Shown here: in pieces, positions 19,901 through 31,100 of the stretch
Layout of the letters: the number at the start of each line of letters is the position of its first letter
Position numbering within the stretch: the stretch's first letter is position 1
Source of the DNA: Tubulanus polymorphus
Taxonomy: Eukaryota; Nemertea; Palaeonemertea; Tubulaniformes; Tubulanidae
Direction: 5' to 3'
NCBI RefSeq assembly: GCF_964204645.1
Contig: NC_134028.1
Span: 9,031,001 to 9,095,000, forward strand
Length of the DNA stretch: 64,000 nucleotides
Position numbers and translations under genes: made by a program
The notes under the pieces: model-generated
Database searches by the model: none
What the model saw: only the letters and a program-made list of their open reading frames with translations
What the model was told of the DNA's origin: nothing

Positions 19901-22833
19901 CGCCAAGTTCGCCGGTTAACAAATCTTCGAACAATTCAATACTTAATAAATCGTCGGTTTTACCATTCAGTTCGAAACCCGATACGACAGCCAAATATCT
20001 GAAAACAATGTACACATTCTTAGCCATTTGAACAGAACTAGGGTTCTAGGGAAGCAATGCCCACTTGCGAACAGCAATGGCAGCCAGAGTCGGTCATCTC
20101 GACTCTGATCAGGCCAGTTTTGCTGCGTATAAACTAAATATAAAATCCTTGAAGCGCCTTCAAAACTTCCCAATTATTCTGTCTACGGAATGAACAGACC
20201 AAAAGTTAATGCAATAGCTAGCCCTTAAGTCCCAAGTGGACTTAAAAGAAAGTACCCCTCGGAGTGACTTAACCAAAATTGACTATTGACTAGTTTAATT
20301 CAAATTGGTTTATTTCCAATGATTTAATTCAAGAGTCAAATACTCAACTCGGGTGGAACTGCCTAGGTCCTGATGATCACTCAGAGTATGGACTACATAT
20401 TCAATAAATGCCCATGAAAAGACGTAAGGGGCAAGTTACAATTTCAGTGATTTTGATCAGAGTCAAAAGTCAAATCATCAGCCAGTATTCAACTCAAATG
20501 CTATGAGCCATTTTCAAATCATAGTCCATAGGATTTGAGTCAAAACATCATCAAACTAGTAAATTTATTCACAAATTAATCTCGCTTGTTATGAATTTCT
20601 TACCGGTCCTTACTGATTTCCGGTAGCGGCGCCTGCGGCGGTAAATCGACGAAACAGTAATCTTCGACTTGAAATTTGCCTTTTTTATCGTCGAGCTCGA
20701 CGCCTTTAACCGCGATTACGACACCGGTTATAACTCGGCCAAAGTCGACGTCTCCTTCCAATACGATTCTCTGTAATTCGTCTTCCAAAATCAATACGTC
20801 CGAGTCGTCCGTATATTTCGTTTGTACGGGTTGAGGTAACAAACCTTGCTGGAAGATTATCATCGTGAAATGATTAGTTTACAGAACTGCGCTCTACATG
20901 TATAACACCGGGCTGCCAACCTCTGAAAAGTGCTATCAGTAACAAATTGAATTTTTTTCAGAAACATTCCATTGAAATATGAAAGAAGATGTTCAAATTA
21001 ATCATTAATGAACAATAATACACTCAGTAACATCTTTCATATTTCTGTATGCATCAAACAAATCTAATCAGTATTTCTCATTATAAGAGTAACAAATACT
21101 GAACATCAGGAACAGTTGGCAGCTCTGTATAAGTGCAATGAAAAGTTTATAGAGGTCTGGCACATACTTATAATAAGGCCTAAAAGTAATCTAATTTCTA
21201 TAGTGCTTTTTTTACTGTGATACAAAGTTCAATGGCATTTTCCATTAAATAGGTATCATTCCCCCCATTTATCAGTCATCTCTCTCTGGGGAGAAGTAAC
21301 TTCTAAGCAGCTGCAAGATGCTCATCAGACCGAGAACCTATTTTACTGCTGGGTGAAGAGAGGCAACGAGGATAAATGTCTTGGACGGGGACACTTCGGT
21401 AATGTACGGGTTCGAACTCACGACCTGGCTTCCTAGAGTCAAACGCTCTAACCACTCGCTCTTTGATCACATGAGGTCATATAGGTTGTTTGCCAAAGTG
21501 CTGAGGACTAACCACTAAAAATAATCGGGGGGTTTATAAGCTCCCAGGGTCTGTCATATTTCTGCACAGGTTAAGGTTACAAACCTTGCTGTAAGATTAT
21601 CAAACTCAAGCATTTTCATTCGATACAAACGTAAAGATTAGTTTATAGCTGCAATCACACAGAGACCTTATGTATCAGCCCTCACCAACCCAATAGCTGA
21701 AACTTTCTCAAACTGCTCATTTGAATGTTGCCCCTTTGCCATTTTGGCTCATTCCCAAGATATTCAGAGCGAGCTCTTAAGCGAAATGGGCAAACACTAA
21801 TGATCCAATTTCCCTTACCTCGGTGCAGAGTTCTTTAAGGATGTTTGGTTTCAAGACCATTTTTTTAAACAAGGTTCCGATGACGACGCACGGCTTTTCT
21901 GATTCAAGTTCAAACAATCTTACAATAGAAATGTCTTCACCTGAAAATAATAACATCAATCAATCGTGGAAGGAATCTCACTTGGAATTTCGCTTAGTGA
22001 ATGGCAAGAGTAAAAGCCTAAATAACGAGTCGAGTAGTACTATATAGGTATCAAGTAAAAGCCTATCATAGATCTTCACGGTTGATAGAACACTATATCC
22101 GTGTTGACGCGTGTTGACGCGATGTAGAGAGAATCCCACAATGATAAGAAAAAGTCCGATTTATATTTATACTCACTATTGTTGTTTATAATTACCCTTT
22201 GGTTTGCTTCCCTTTAATCTATTTTAGCGTGTAACTGTTTCTACATTATTTTCATTTAGTTTGTATCATCTCTGATTACTTGAATTAGTCTCCTTGTCTC
22301 TGGATTGTATATATCTCATAATTTTTGTAGTATCTCATTATTCCTGAAGATGACTATTAGGATATAGTCGAAACGTTGAAATAAACTACTATCTCGAAGT
22401 TACATTTTCGGACTTTTTCTTATCATTGTGGAATTCTCTCTATATCATAGATCTTATCTAGTTTGGAAATGAAGTCAAAACTTTTGTTGAACTGAACCCC
22501 TAAGTAGTTGCTGGGGTCCCTCGGGCGAATCCCCGTCATAATTTCTCCACCCAAAATACCTCCATCCATTTAAATATCCCACACGCTCACTACTCGATTC
22601 CGTTGTTCTAACGCAAAATTTGGATTATTCAACATATTTCAACGGACACTACAGAAGCTGATCTTACCCCATCTGTTTTTAGCGGCCTGCACGACTCTAG
22701 GTTTCAACGTGATTAAACGTTGCGAGTAAACGTGCGCGTACTGTCTCTCGTAATTCCGCTGTTTCAATTTAAAACGTTCCGACAGATCTTTATATTCCGC
22801 CGTACAACGATCGATGCTCAACTCGTCGTCCAT
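16975..22833 (-). CDS. POLD2: POLD2, DNA polymerase delta small (p50) subunit, nine exons
   Basis: Exons in transcript order: 22833-22668, 21940-21819, 20848-20604, 19998-19803, 19713-19633, 19020-18863, 18620-18493, 17863-17762 and 17099-16975. Every junction is GT-AG and in phase; the total is 1323 nt, 440 residues (human 469). The B subunit bridges the catalytic and other subunits of the replicative polymerase delta in the nucleus; it has an OB fold and a phosphoesterase-like fold that is inactive in eukaryotes. Diagnostic segments: RNYERQYAHVYSQRL, CVVIGTLFKKM, LEDELQRIVLEGDV, VEDYCFVDLPPQ, MAGDQDPANYVLPQQP, TPTAPDTLGCYPY and QCPHIYVVGNQSEFGSK. The introns contain several repeat copies but no disruption of the frame. 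Start chosen by homology of the N-terminal block; the five residues after Met are acidic and unremarkable. Confidence 0.95.
17424..17733 (-). repeat. Partial copy of the GCCCACTTGGGA repeat family
   Basis: Contains AAAATGGCTGCCAGTCAGCC and the terminal hairpin AGCCCGCTGGGGCTTAAGTC. Lies in the last intron of POLD2. Confidence 0.6.
18340..18420 (+). repeat. Dispersed 80-bp repeat, copy 1
   Basis: CTCAAATGCTATGAGCCATT through CATCAAACTAGTAAATT. Nearly identical to 20485-20565; both lie in POLD2 introns. Confidence 0.7.
19220..19343. repeat. Pogo/Tigger-like MITE
   Basis: Ends GGTAGAACTCACTTAA and the complement TTAAGTGAGTTCTACTGTA. Same terminal pattern as the elements at 23211, 31065, 33978 and 42224. 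Confidence 0.5.
20037..20246 (-). repeat. Partial copy of the GCCCACTTGGGA repeat family
   Basis: Retains the CTAGGG end, the AATGCCCACTTGCGA block and a degraded hairpin end AAGTCCCAAGTGGACTTAAA. In POLD2 intron 3. Confidence 0.55.
20485..20565 (+). repeat. Dispersed 80-bp repeat, copy 2
   Basis: Direct repeat of 18340-18420 with only a few differences (ATAGGATTTGAGTC against ACAGCATTTGAGTC). Confidence 0.7.
21275..21470 (-). repeat. tRNA-derived SINE
   Basis: Read on the minus strand it starts with a tRNA-like head: an A-box-like TGGTTAGAGCGTTTGACTC and a B box GAGTTCGAACCC about 25 nt later. A body without coding capacity follows (CAAGACATTTATCCTCGTTG and on). In POLD2 intron 2. Confidence 0.65.
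22121..22447. repeat. Inverted-repeat element containing a hammerhead-like hairpin
   Basis: Ends GTAGAGAGAATCCCACAATG and its near-complement, about 40 bp. Just inside the right end is CTGAAGATGACTATTAGGAT followed by ATAGTCGAAACGTTG and AATAAA. A short relative with the same termini (GAGAGAAATCCCACA) is at 58571-58656. In POLD2 intron 1. Confidence 0.6.
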
Positions 22834-23210
22834 TCTTCTTCAATAACGATCGCTTGAAATAGAAAGAAAGTTGAACAGTTATTCATCGGTTATTATAGGC
22901 CTATACAGAATTTCGGAGATAATTTCGAATTAGTTAATTTTTCACTAATTCGCGTTCGTGAACAGATTCAATCATAGAGTTAACCCAATAGACCCCAGAG
23001 CATCCGCGACGTTCGAATGGTATCTCCGGTATATATATATATATATGAAGTTGCGGCGTCTGAATTAACTAATTTCGAATTAAGCTTTATTAATTTGAAA
23101 TTAATTATCACCAACCGGTAATTCGAATCAAAGTTAACCCCCGTTCGTGAAACCGGGCCCAGTTATTATAACGTATAGACCTACGTATGCTTATATGCTT
23201 ATCATCACTA

Positions 23211-23396
23211 CAGTGGAACCTCGTTATAACGAACTTGGATATAACAATTTACCGGTTATCACAGACCTAGAATTTCATCCCAGGGAGAATATTGATTAAT
23301 TTCACACTGGATATAATGAACTCGGCCTGCTGCCATACTGGTTATAACGAACAGATTTTTGCTCCCGTGAAGGTCGTTGTAACAATGTTACACTGT
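23211..23396. repeat. Pogo/Tigger-like MITE flanked by TA
   Basis: Ends CAGTGGAACCTCGTTATAAC and CAGTGTAACATTGTTACAAC (read inward), with TA on both sides. The CAGTRGAACC terminus and TA target are typical of Tc1/mariner pogo-like miniature elements. No transposase. Confidence 0.6.
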
Positions 23397-23533
23397 ACAA
23401 GGACGGACAAAAAGACCACAAAATTAATCGCCCTCTTAGGCTGAAGTGGGCAAAAAGGCCTGTACCCGGGATTTCATAATATGTACAAAAACATGTATAA
23501 TCAATATTTTGAGGGCCAAAAAATAGCGGACAC

Positions 23534-23665
23534 TTTGGTCAGCCAGCCAACCTTCAAAAACTATCCTAAAATTCGACGATCACCGCATTTTTTGTTACAG
23601 CTTGGCATCTGGATGCCAAAAAATGCTGTGATCGTCGAATTGTCCCTGATTGGCTGGCTGACTAC
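23534..23665. repeat. Palindromic element
   Basis: Two nested inverted repeats: TTTGGTCAGCCAGCCAA with TTGGCTGGCTGACTACAA outside, and AAATTCGACGATCACCGCAT with its complement inside. The loop is only about 20 nt. Confidence 0.6.
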
Positions 23666-24462
23666 AATCACAATGTAAGTTTTGATACGGTATCGATTTG
23701 AGCCTTCTTAATTTGGTCATACACACTCTCGATTGTGAAATTTTGGCTTAATCAATAATTGACATTGGCGGCTGATTAGTTGCATGCATTATTTTTAACA
23801 CGTTCGCTGCCGCTGACGAGATAAATCGTCATGGTGGGTGCACCGCAGTTTGCCATGACGAGTTATATCGTCGTCGATTCAATGTCATTTCATAGCGTTA
23901 TGAATGACCTGGCAGAGGCGAGATAACAGCTAACAATAGTCTGGCAGTATGGAGAGACTAAGATATTATTTATGGGGGTAATTTAAGTCTGGTGCACACT
24001 TTTTTCAAAAGAGTCTTCAGAAAGCAATGAATTTTAGCTTCTATTCCGGCCAATACTTAGAGAGAATATATTAACGACATCATTCTATATCATTTTTACA
24101 ATAAAACCTTTATTGTTTTAGATTTCTATTTGATTTTTCACACTTTTCACTGGCAATGGGGACAAGAAAAAATTGGGAATCGCTTCACCATTGCCATCTC
24201 GTCATGTGGTTTTTTATACTAAAATAGATCAGTGTATTGATTTATCAATGTACAAATAGTGCTGGCAGCATATAAATTGTATAATGTCAAAAATTAGCGT
24301 TGGCAATGATGACCGGACCTTAAACAGCTAGGTGGCAGCGAACGTGTTAAAGTCCCTGTGTAACTGTAGTAAAATTAAAAAGTAAAAGAACAAATTAATT
24401 GAGATGTTTTTGTCAGACGAAGACGACTGATTGATTTTAGTTTGCCTGACAAAAATACACTA

Positions 24463-25002
24463 ATGTCTATTTATTAATGGATGAGACCTGTTTTTCTGGG
24501 ATATTTTGCTTACTTTTTGGGATACATACCTCATTTATGTCTTAACAGAATGCCAAAAATCGCGGACAACAACTGAATATCCGATATATTTCCAGTTCTG
24601 TACCAATTAGATGGATTGGCAAAAAGACTCCTTAAGTCCAGTTGAATGAGAGAAAATCCTCCATTTTGTCAAATTTCTTGGATTTGAACATTGTTACCAT
24701 GCCTACGCCACCCTGATTTAGTTGTTGAGACCCCACAAGAAAAATAACTTCATTTTGTAGGCATGGTGACAATGTAAAAATTCAAGAAATTTCACAAAAT
24801 GGAGGATTTTCTCTCTCATTCAACTGGACTTAAGGAGTCTTTTTGCCAATCCATCTAATTGGTACAGAACTGGAAATATATCGGATATTCAGTTGTTGTC
24901 CGCGACTTTTGGCATTCTGTTAAGACATAAATGAGGTATGTACCCCAAAAAGTAAGCAAAATATCCAAGAAAAACAGGTCTCATCCATTAATAAATAGAC
25001 AT
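24463..25002. repeat. Long foldback: two 245-bp arms around a 50-bp loop
   Basis: Arm 24463-24706 is nearly the exact reverse complement of 24757-25002; only scattered single-base differences are seen. The outer end is ATGTCTATTTATTAATGGAT. No coding capacity. Confidence 0.85.
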
Positions 25003-25156
25003 GATTAGTACAGGCAAGCCATCTACCCCTAGCCCCAACCATTTTTTCGAACACATTTGGCTTAACACGTACGTAGTGTTAGTAGAAGAGAGAGTAGAAT
25101 GATTATTGACTTAGTGAATTTTAAATCTGTTTAAATCGGTTTCGAACTGTTTCAAG

Positions 25157-25209
25157 CGGTAATTATTTTGATCTGTATAGGAGTTTGGGGTTCGAATCCC
25201 ACATTACCG
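25157..25209 (+). repeat. tRNA-like remnant
   Basis: CGGTAAT and ATTACCG would pair as a seven-bp acceptor stem, and GGGGTTCGAATCCC is a perfect B box/T-loop. Only 39 nt separate the stem halves, so the D arm is missing. Probably a decayed SINE head, not a gene. Confidence 0.35.
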
Positions 25210-25779
25210 TTCATGTGATTTCATTTTCATTATTAGATTACACAAATCAATATCATGAAATAGGAGCATAAAATTCATAATCGGTGGTGAAAATATGTAA
25301 TATTAGGCTAAATCAAATTTGAGTTCTATGAAATTCTGTCAACCTTCCTTCCTTAACGTTAGGTCTTGACCGTTCAATAAAACATGCATTCATTATTTTG
25401 TCTTTTTGAAACATAGTTAGTAGTCGTGTTCAAGTTCAAGTTCAAATTTATTTCACAGAAAGCATGACAGGCTATGTACACAGGTTGAGAGAAAACAAAC
25501 AATAAAATTTACAATTTTTTTAAACAAAGCACAATTATAAAAAGAGAGAGAGAGAACAGTAGCTTTCAGTGTGGGCCAAGCAAAGCCTTTAGGCCACTGT
25601 CGCAAGCACCCAGGGAAAAAATTAAAAGGAAATGAAGAAATAAAGGGGAAGGAAATGAAAGTTGATGATGTGTTTCTGCTGTGTACACGACGATACAATA
25701 ATGATAAATAAAGTGATTTCATTTAATTCACTTGAATTGAAAGTGACGTCATCGGGATTTGGGTAGTGCATTTAATCTA

Positions 25780-25870
25780 AAGCTCAGTCTTCTTTGTCAG
25801 TTTGACGCATTTTCCGAATTTCCTCGTCATTTTTTACATATTTACCCGTCGTGCGATCCGCCAGAACCAG
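25780..25870 (+). other. Possible 5' non-coding exon of the SAP/finger gene
   Basis: Tentative. A stretch ending GATCCGCCAGAACCAG is followed by GTAATTTTAA, a usable donor, upstream of the acceptor at 28193. The start is a guess; cDNA would decide. Confidence 0.3.
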
Positions 25871-26236
25871 GTAATTTTAACTTAATTTTAATTCAATAGT
25901 TCGATGATTAGTTTTGACGCGTATTTGATTCAAAGCGTAGAAAGAAAGCGAGGAATTCGTTGATCCGAACTGGCAACCCTTGCCTGGCGCAGGCAGCAGT
26001 TCAATAAATTAAAATCAATTAATAATTTATTGGGCACTGTCAAAAAATGTAACGTCAATTTTTTATCGTTGTGTTCGAATGGGTTTTTTGGCATCATAGA
26101 CAGTAGATAGGCTAAGATAGATAGAATAACAGGTCACGGAGATCTGGCGTGACAGACAAAGGTAATCGCCTAGCGCACGGCACCAATAAAACTTTTTTTC
26201 CTGTCCTGTGAAAAACTTTTTTTCATGTTTTTAGCC

Positions 26237-27490
26237 CACTTGGGACTTTTGTCCCAGTGGGCTATTGCGTTCACTTTTTGTCCGTTCGTCCGTCCGTAGA
26301 CGGAATCCAGTTATTTTGGGAAGTTTTGAAGACGCTTCGAGGTAATGTCTTGATATTTGGGTTACACATGTATCTACCCTAGACACATCTTCAGCCCAAA
26401 AACTGGCCCTGTCAGATTCAAGATGGCTGACTGGCAGCCATTGTTGTTCGCCAAAATCAGCACTTTTTACACATTTTTGAACTTTTTGAGGGAAATTTTG
26501 AAGACACCTTGATCAATTACCTTGATCTTTCGGATATATGTGATATCCCCCAGGGCCCATCAGCATAACAAAAATTGGGTCGCTCAGACTCAAGATGGCC
26601 GTCCTATGACCTTTTTAGTGCCAAAAAATGTTAATTTTGGTCCAAATTCTGAGTCCTGTAGCTTCCTACTGGTTTATCATTTCTCATTGCAATTTGTGAT
26701 GGGTATTCTTTGGAAAGGGATGTTTTATACCTGAGACAGGTATTTTTCATCAGCCAATTATGACGCAATTGGCGGCCATCTTGGTGTCAGCAGTACTCAT
26801 TCGTAAGTGGGAAAAAGTTTTTCCACATTATATTGATACCTAAGCGTATTTTGTTACCACAATCATTTAGAAAATTGTAGCTCATAACGTGTTCTATGAT
26901 TGTGGTGAGTTTCAAGGTCATTGGTTTTTGTATATGGCCACCAGGGGGCGTTGAATAATGCAATATCTGAGTATTTCTATATTATATTCGTATCAATGCA
27001 TATTTTGTAACCACAATCAATTGCAAAGTTGTAGCTCATGACATCATCTATAATTGTGGCAAGTTTTAAGGCCATTAGTTATTCTATATGGTCACCAGGG
27101 GGCGTTGAATAGTAGAATAACTTAGTATTTCCTTATTATATTGGTACCTAGGCATATTTTGTTACCATGATCAATTACAAAGTTATAGTTCGTGACATGT
27201 TCTATGATTATGGTGAGTTTCAAGGTCATTGGGTTTTGAATATAGTCACCAGAGGGCGTTGAATAGTAGAATTACTTAGTATTTCCATATTAAAGTGGTA
27301 ACGAGGCATATTTTGTTATCACAATCAATTACAAAATCGTAGCTGCTGACATGTTCTATGATTGTGGTGAGTGTCAAAGTCATTGGATTCTGTATATGGT
27401 CACCAGGGGGCGTTGAATATTGAAATTGTTAGATTGTTGAGCATTTGGAAACACTTCCCAAGTGGGCATGGTGTCCCTGGACCCCTAGTT
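26237..27490 (+). mobile_element. Full 1.25-kb non-autonomous element, GCCCACTTGGGA family
   Basis: The left end begins with a hairpin, TAGCCCACTTGGGAC facing GTCCCAGTGGGCTA. The right end is CTTCCCAAGTGGGCATGG followed by GTGTCCCTGGACCCCTAGTT; the word GCCCACTTGGGA is inverted between the ends. Fragments of the same family lie at 16117, 17424, 20037 and 37793, four of which finish in the same CTAGTT terminus. No ORF of note. The right half is a four-copy tandem array. I cannot assign a superfamily. Confidence 0.7.
26838..27430 (+). repeat. Four tandem copies of a 153-bp unit with a CTCF-like motif
   Basis: The unit contains TTGTTACCACAATCA, GTGAGTTTCAAGGTCATTGG and (C/T)CACCAGGGGGCGTTGAA. 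The motif copies start at 26938, 27092, 27245 and 27400, so the spacing is 153-155 bp. Three of the four have CACCAGGGGGCG exactly; one reads CACCAGAGGGCG. Confidence 0.85.
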
Positions 27491-28198
27491 TGTTTTGCTG
27501 TGTGCGGGGGAGTCTAAACCCAAAATGCCGAACAGAAAAACGTTTTCCACCATTCAAAGCACTGCTTGATTTGCAAAAAGTTTTTGTGTAGTCGAAAACG
27601 CGTTTCGTCCCGCGTGCGGTGGGGTTCCTCCTTATTACCGAGATGATGCAATTTATCGAGATCAACCGAGATGACATGAAATATAACATATTTATTTATT
27701 CCTTATCGTTGTTAACACTTGAATCATATGGATGCGGTGCGATGGATATTTTGTGTTTTACAAAATATCCACGGCTGAATAACTAATCAGCGAGCAACAA
27801 TGTATCATATGGCGTTACAAGAATTGATGTGAATAACTGAGTTAATTTTTGTCTCCATTGAACATTTAATCGTTTGCGGGCAAAACATTTTGTGAAAAAC
27901 GTGTTTTCTGTTTTGGCGAAACAAATATTATGCCGCCTTTATGAAATATAACCACTGATCACAGCTTTTATACTATCATTGATATCAGAGGAGATATTTC
28001 ATAGCCGTCGCAGGATTCTCACTAACAGTCAGATGCGACGGCCGACGGCTTATTTTGAAAGGACTGTAGGCCTTATTTTAACAGGAAACCGAAATGAATA
28101 TATCTCAAGAAAGTCACTCTAGAAAATCCACTCTCCAGTTCTAGATATTTCCATGCTAATAATCTTCTTTTTTTTTTCTATTTCCTATCTATAGAGTA

Positions 28199-31100
28199 AT
28201 GGACATTGAAGTACCGAGGCTTTCTTCCATGACCGTCGTGCAGTTGAAGAATTTATGTAACTCGCACGGAATTCCAAACAGCGGTAAAAAAGTGGATATT
28301 ATCGATCGGCTAACTCGACACGAGCTACAACTAAAACAGCAAAAAGGTACGATATCGTTTAACCTTCAGCCAGATAGGCCCCTATTCGTAAAATTTCGAG
28401 GGCCCTCTAGCGAGCAACAGTGTTGTAGGCCTACGCGGAGACAGTTCAAGGGGCACTGAAAAAGTATGCTTTTTATATAGGTGATATGTCGAAATAAAGA
28501 TTTTATCTATACATGATTAATAAATGATCCTACAAAGGTTATTTTCGCTCTCTCCCTTCTCATCCACCTGCCACCTCTCCCAATTCGCCGCATTGGCATT
28601 TGTCCCTTTACTGTGTCATAGAATACTGAGAATACTAATCTAAACATTCAGTGGATTCCTCATGGACAAAAAGGAAAGGGTGCAACACATGATGATATGA
28701 CGAATAGGCAGAATAGGAAGACACCTTGGCCATGTGGCCAAATGGTTCAATTCCATAGTCAACCTTTGACTTGCAACTGTGGAACTTCCTTAAAAAATTC
28801 TTTGCTTCCTAAATTCTCTGAATTATCAATTCATGCCAGCTTCATACTAAAATAGATATAGGTTTTCCTTTAATTTTTGCTAAAACAGATGAGGACGTAG
28901 TCGAAGAGTCGGATATTCCCATGAAAACTGCGGAAACCGAAGCGGATAAATCAACTGTTGATGCAGAGGTGAAAGTTGAACCGGTTGATGGGTCGGTTAA
29001 ACCTGATGCTGAATCGGTCAATACTGAGACTGAGCCAGTCGTACCCAAATCAGAATCGACCAATGGGGAACCAGCAGTGGTTAAAGACGAAGCAATGGAT
29101 ACAACCGAATTGCCAGCAACAGCTAATGACGAGAAAAAGGCTGACGATGATGATGTTGATGATGATAAGATATTGGATGAACCGGTGAGTCTGGGAATAT
29201 GTATCTCCGTAGGTCGAGATGAGTAGCTGTATCACTGCTAGCTGCGATCATTAGATCTAGCTAATTGAGGGTTAAATGAAAACTTCTAAACACCTTTTAT
29301 GTTTATGTCTTTAGGATGAGATCAAGGCTGATCAAACAGCTGAAGAAACTCATGTAGAAGAAAATACCGAAGTGAAAGGTAATTAAACTGTGATAATCAT
29401 ACCGTCATAGTAGCAGTCGAATCAGCATCCTCCTTGGCACCTTAGTTTCATCTGCTGAAGGGTATTAATACTTAATTCTCATGAATCCTTGTAAAAGAAT
29501 TTTAACAGTGTAACATTACTGGTGAATCAGTTGAGAATCACAATATCCGTGATAAGACGATGAGTAAAATTTTCAGTGTAAAAACATTTTCAGACTGCCC
29601 GAAATATTTCTAATTTTGAAATAAACTTTTTAGATCAATTCGTTTATTGTGGGATTTTTACTCATCTTAACAGTCAATGATCACACGTTATACGTGTACA
29701 TTGATATACAATACTAACCCTATCAACGGAGTGATTTATAAGAGGGTCCAGTGTGAAATAGAAATTACTCATTGTATCTGGACAATCGCACATGTCTCCG
29801 CTGGAAAAAGTTCTGCTGAATGCTGTCCATTTTCTCGCGATATCTTGTCCAAATGTCGTAAAGCTCTTTGAATATACATACCGCAAAAAGTCTTCGAATT
29901 CTGCAATGACCGTGTTTGTGTTCTATCGTTTGTACATCAGCTGACGATAATGCAACAGATCCGGCGACCATTGTTGAAAAGAATAAAACTCCGGTGAAGT
30001 TAACGTTGGAAGAAAGAATCGCACAGCGTCTCCAGGTAGGCTACAATCTATACTCTATCCCGGTCTTAATCATTTCACGATACCGATATACCGGTAGTTG
30101 GCTCTGGTAACTGACAGCGTTAACCCAAAAGAATAGAGCACTAGGACCTGTTTTGCGCATAACGATGATACTAGAAGTGTTTGACGGATAACTTTGTGCA
30201 AGACACCATTTTGAGATTTTGATTTATGAAAAAGGAACACTTTGAACTCTGTTATACAATACTCAATGTTTTTTCTTTTTTCTATATTCCTTAGGGAAAG
30301 CTAACTGAATTGAAGACTAAACACAATACTGAGTAAGTAATTTCGATTCACATCTTTTTCTAGATGTACTTACGAGAATGGTCTGGTTTTATATAGACGC
30401 GGTTGCGATTAAATCCTTATGACAATATTTGTAAAACCTCCTTGGGCCTCCCAGTTTCATGAAAATTTTGACAAAAACATAAATTTCGGTTTAGTTCCTA
30501 ATTTCCATATCCCCAACATCTGAAACTTCTTGGCCATTTTAAGCTCACCGGCGAATTCTTTCCCAAAAACTAAGGGACTCAATCAGAAAATCTAGAAAGA
30601 AGTCAGTGAAAACTCAGGGAGTTTGATTGGGAGACTCAATATTTCGTCGTTTTGATAATTTGATAATTGAGGTCGAGATTCTAAGAGTAATCAGTCAAGA
30701 AGTTTTTAACTTGAAAAATGACGAAGTTTAATGCAATGATTATGTATTCCATTTTAGGGAGATAACCGATGCATTGTTGAAAGACTATTTGACCGACGTG
30801 ATAAAAACAGTAAGCTGTGAAAAACCTGATAAGGAGAAAACCGAGACAGAGAAGCCCGATGATGTCGAGAAACCTAGCGCCGAGATAACAGATTCGGAGA
30901 AGACTGACGCGGAAAAAACCGATGCAGAAAAACCCACTGAAGAAAGTGAAGTGAAAGAAGTTGGAGAAATGATCTGTAAACTTTGTCGATTCAAGAGCGA
31001 TTTAAATGAGAAGGAGGTAATTTATACTAGCGAAACACCGCTTGAATTAGTGGAATTTTCTGCTACAGTCGAATACACTTAATTCGGTTCGGTTTTATCC

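Larger units (their letters stand above)
22834..25779. other. Spacer upstream of POLD2 and of the SAP/finger gene
   Basis: Head-to-head region of two divergent genes. It contains a (TA)n tract near 23033, a pogo-like MITE (23211-23396), two palindromes (23534-23665 and 24463-25002), a tRNA-like piece (25157-25209) and the sequence TTCAAGTTCAAGTTCAAATT at 25432, which resembles one end of an old retroposon. No exon found. Confidence 0.5.

Noticed and set aside
16117-27490. Helitron assignment for the GCCCACTTGGGA family because copies end in CTAG followed by T with a hairpin
   Set aside because: The other terminus does not start with TC and is itself a hairpin, and the hairpin overlaps the CTAG end; evidence is too thin.
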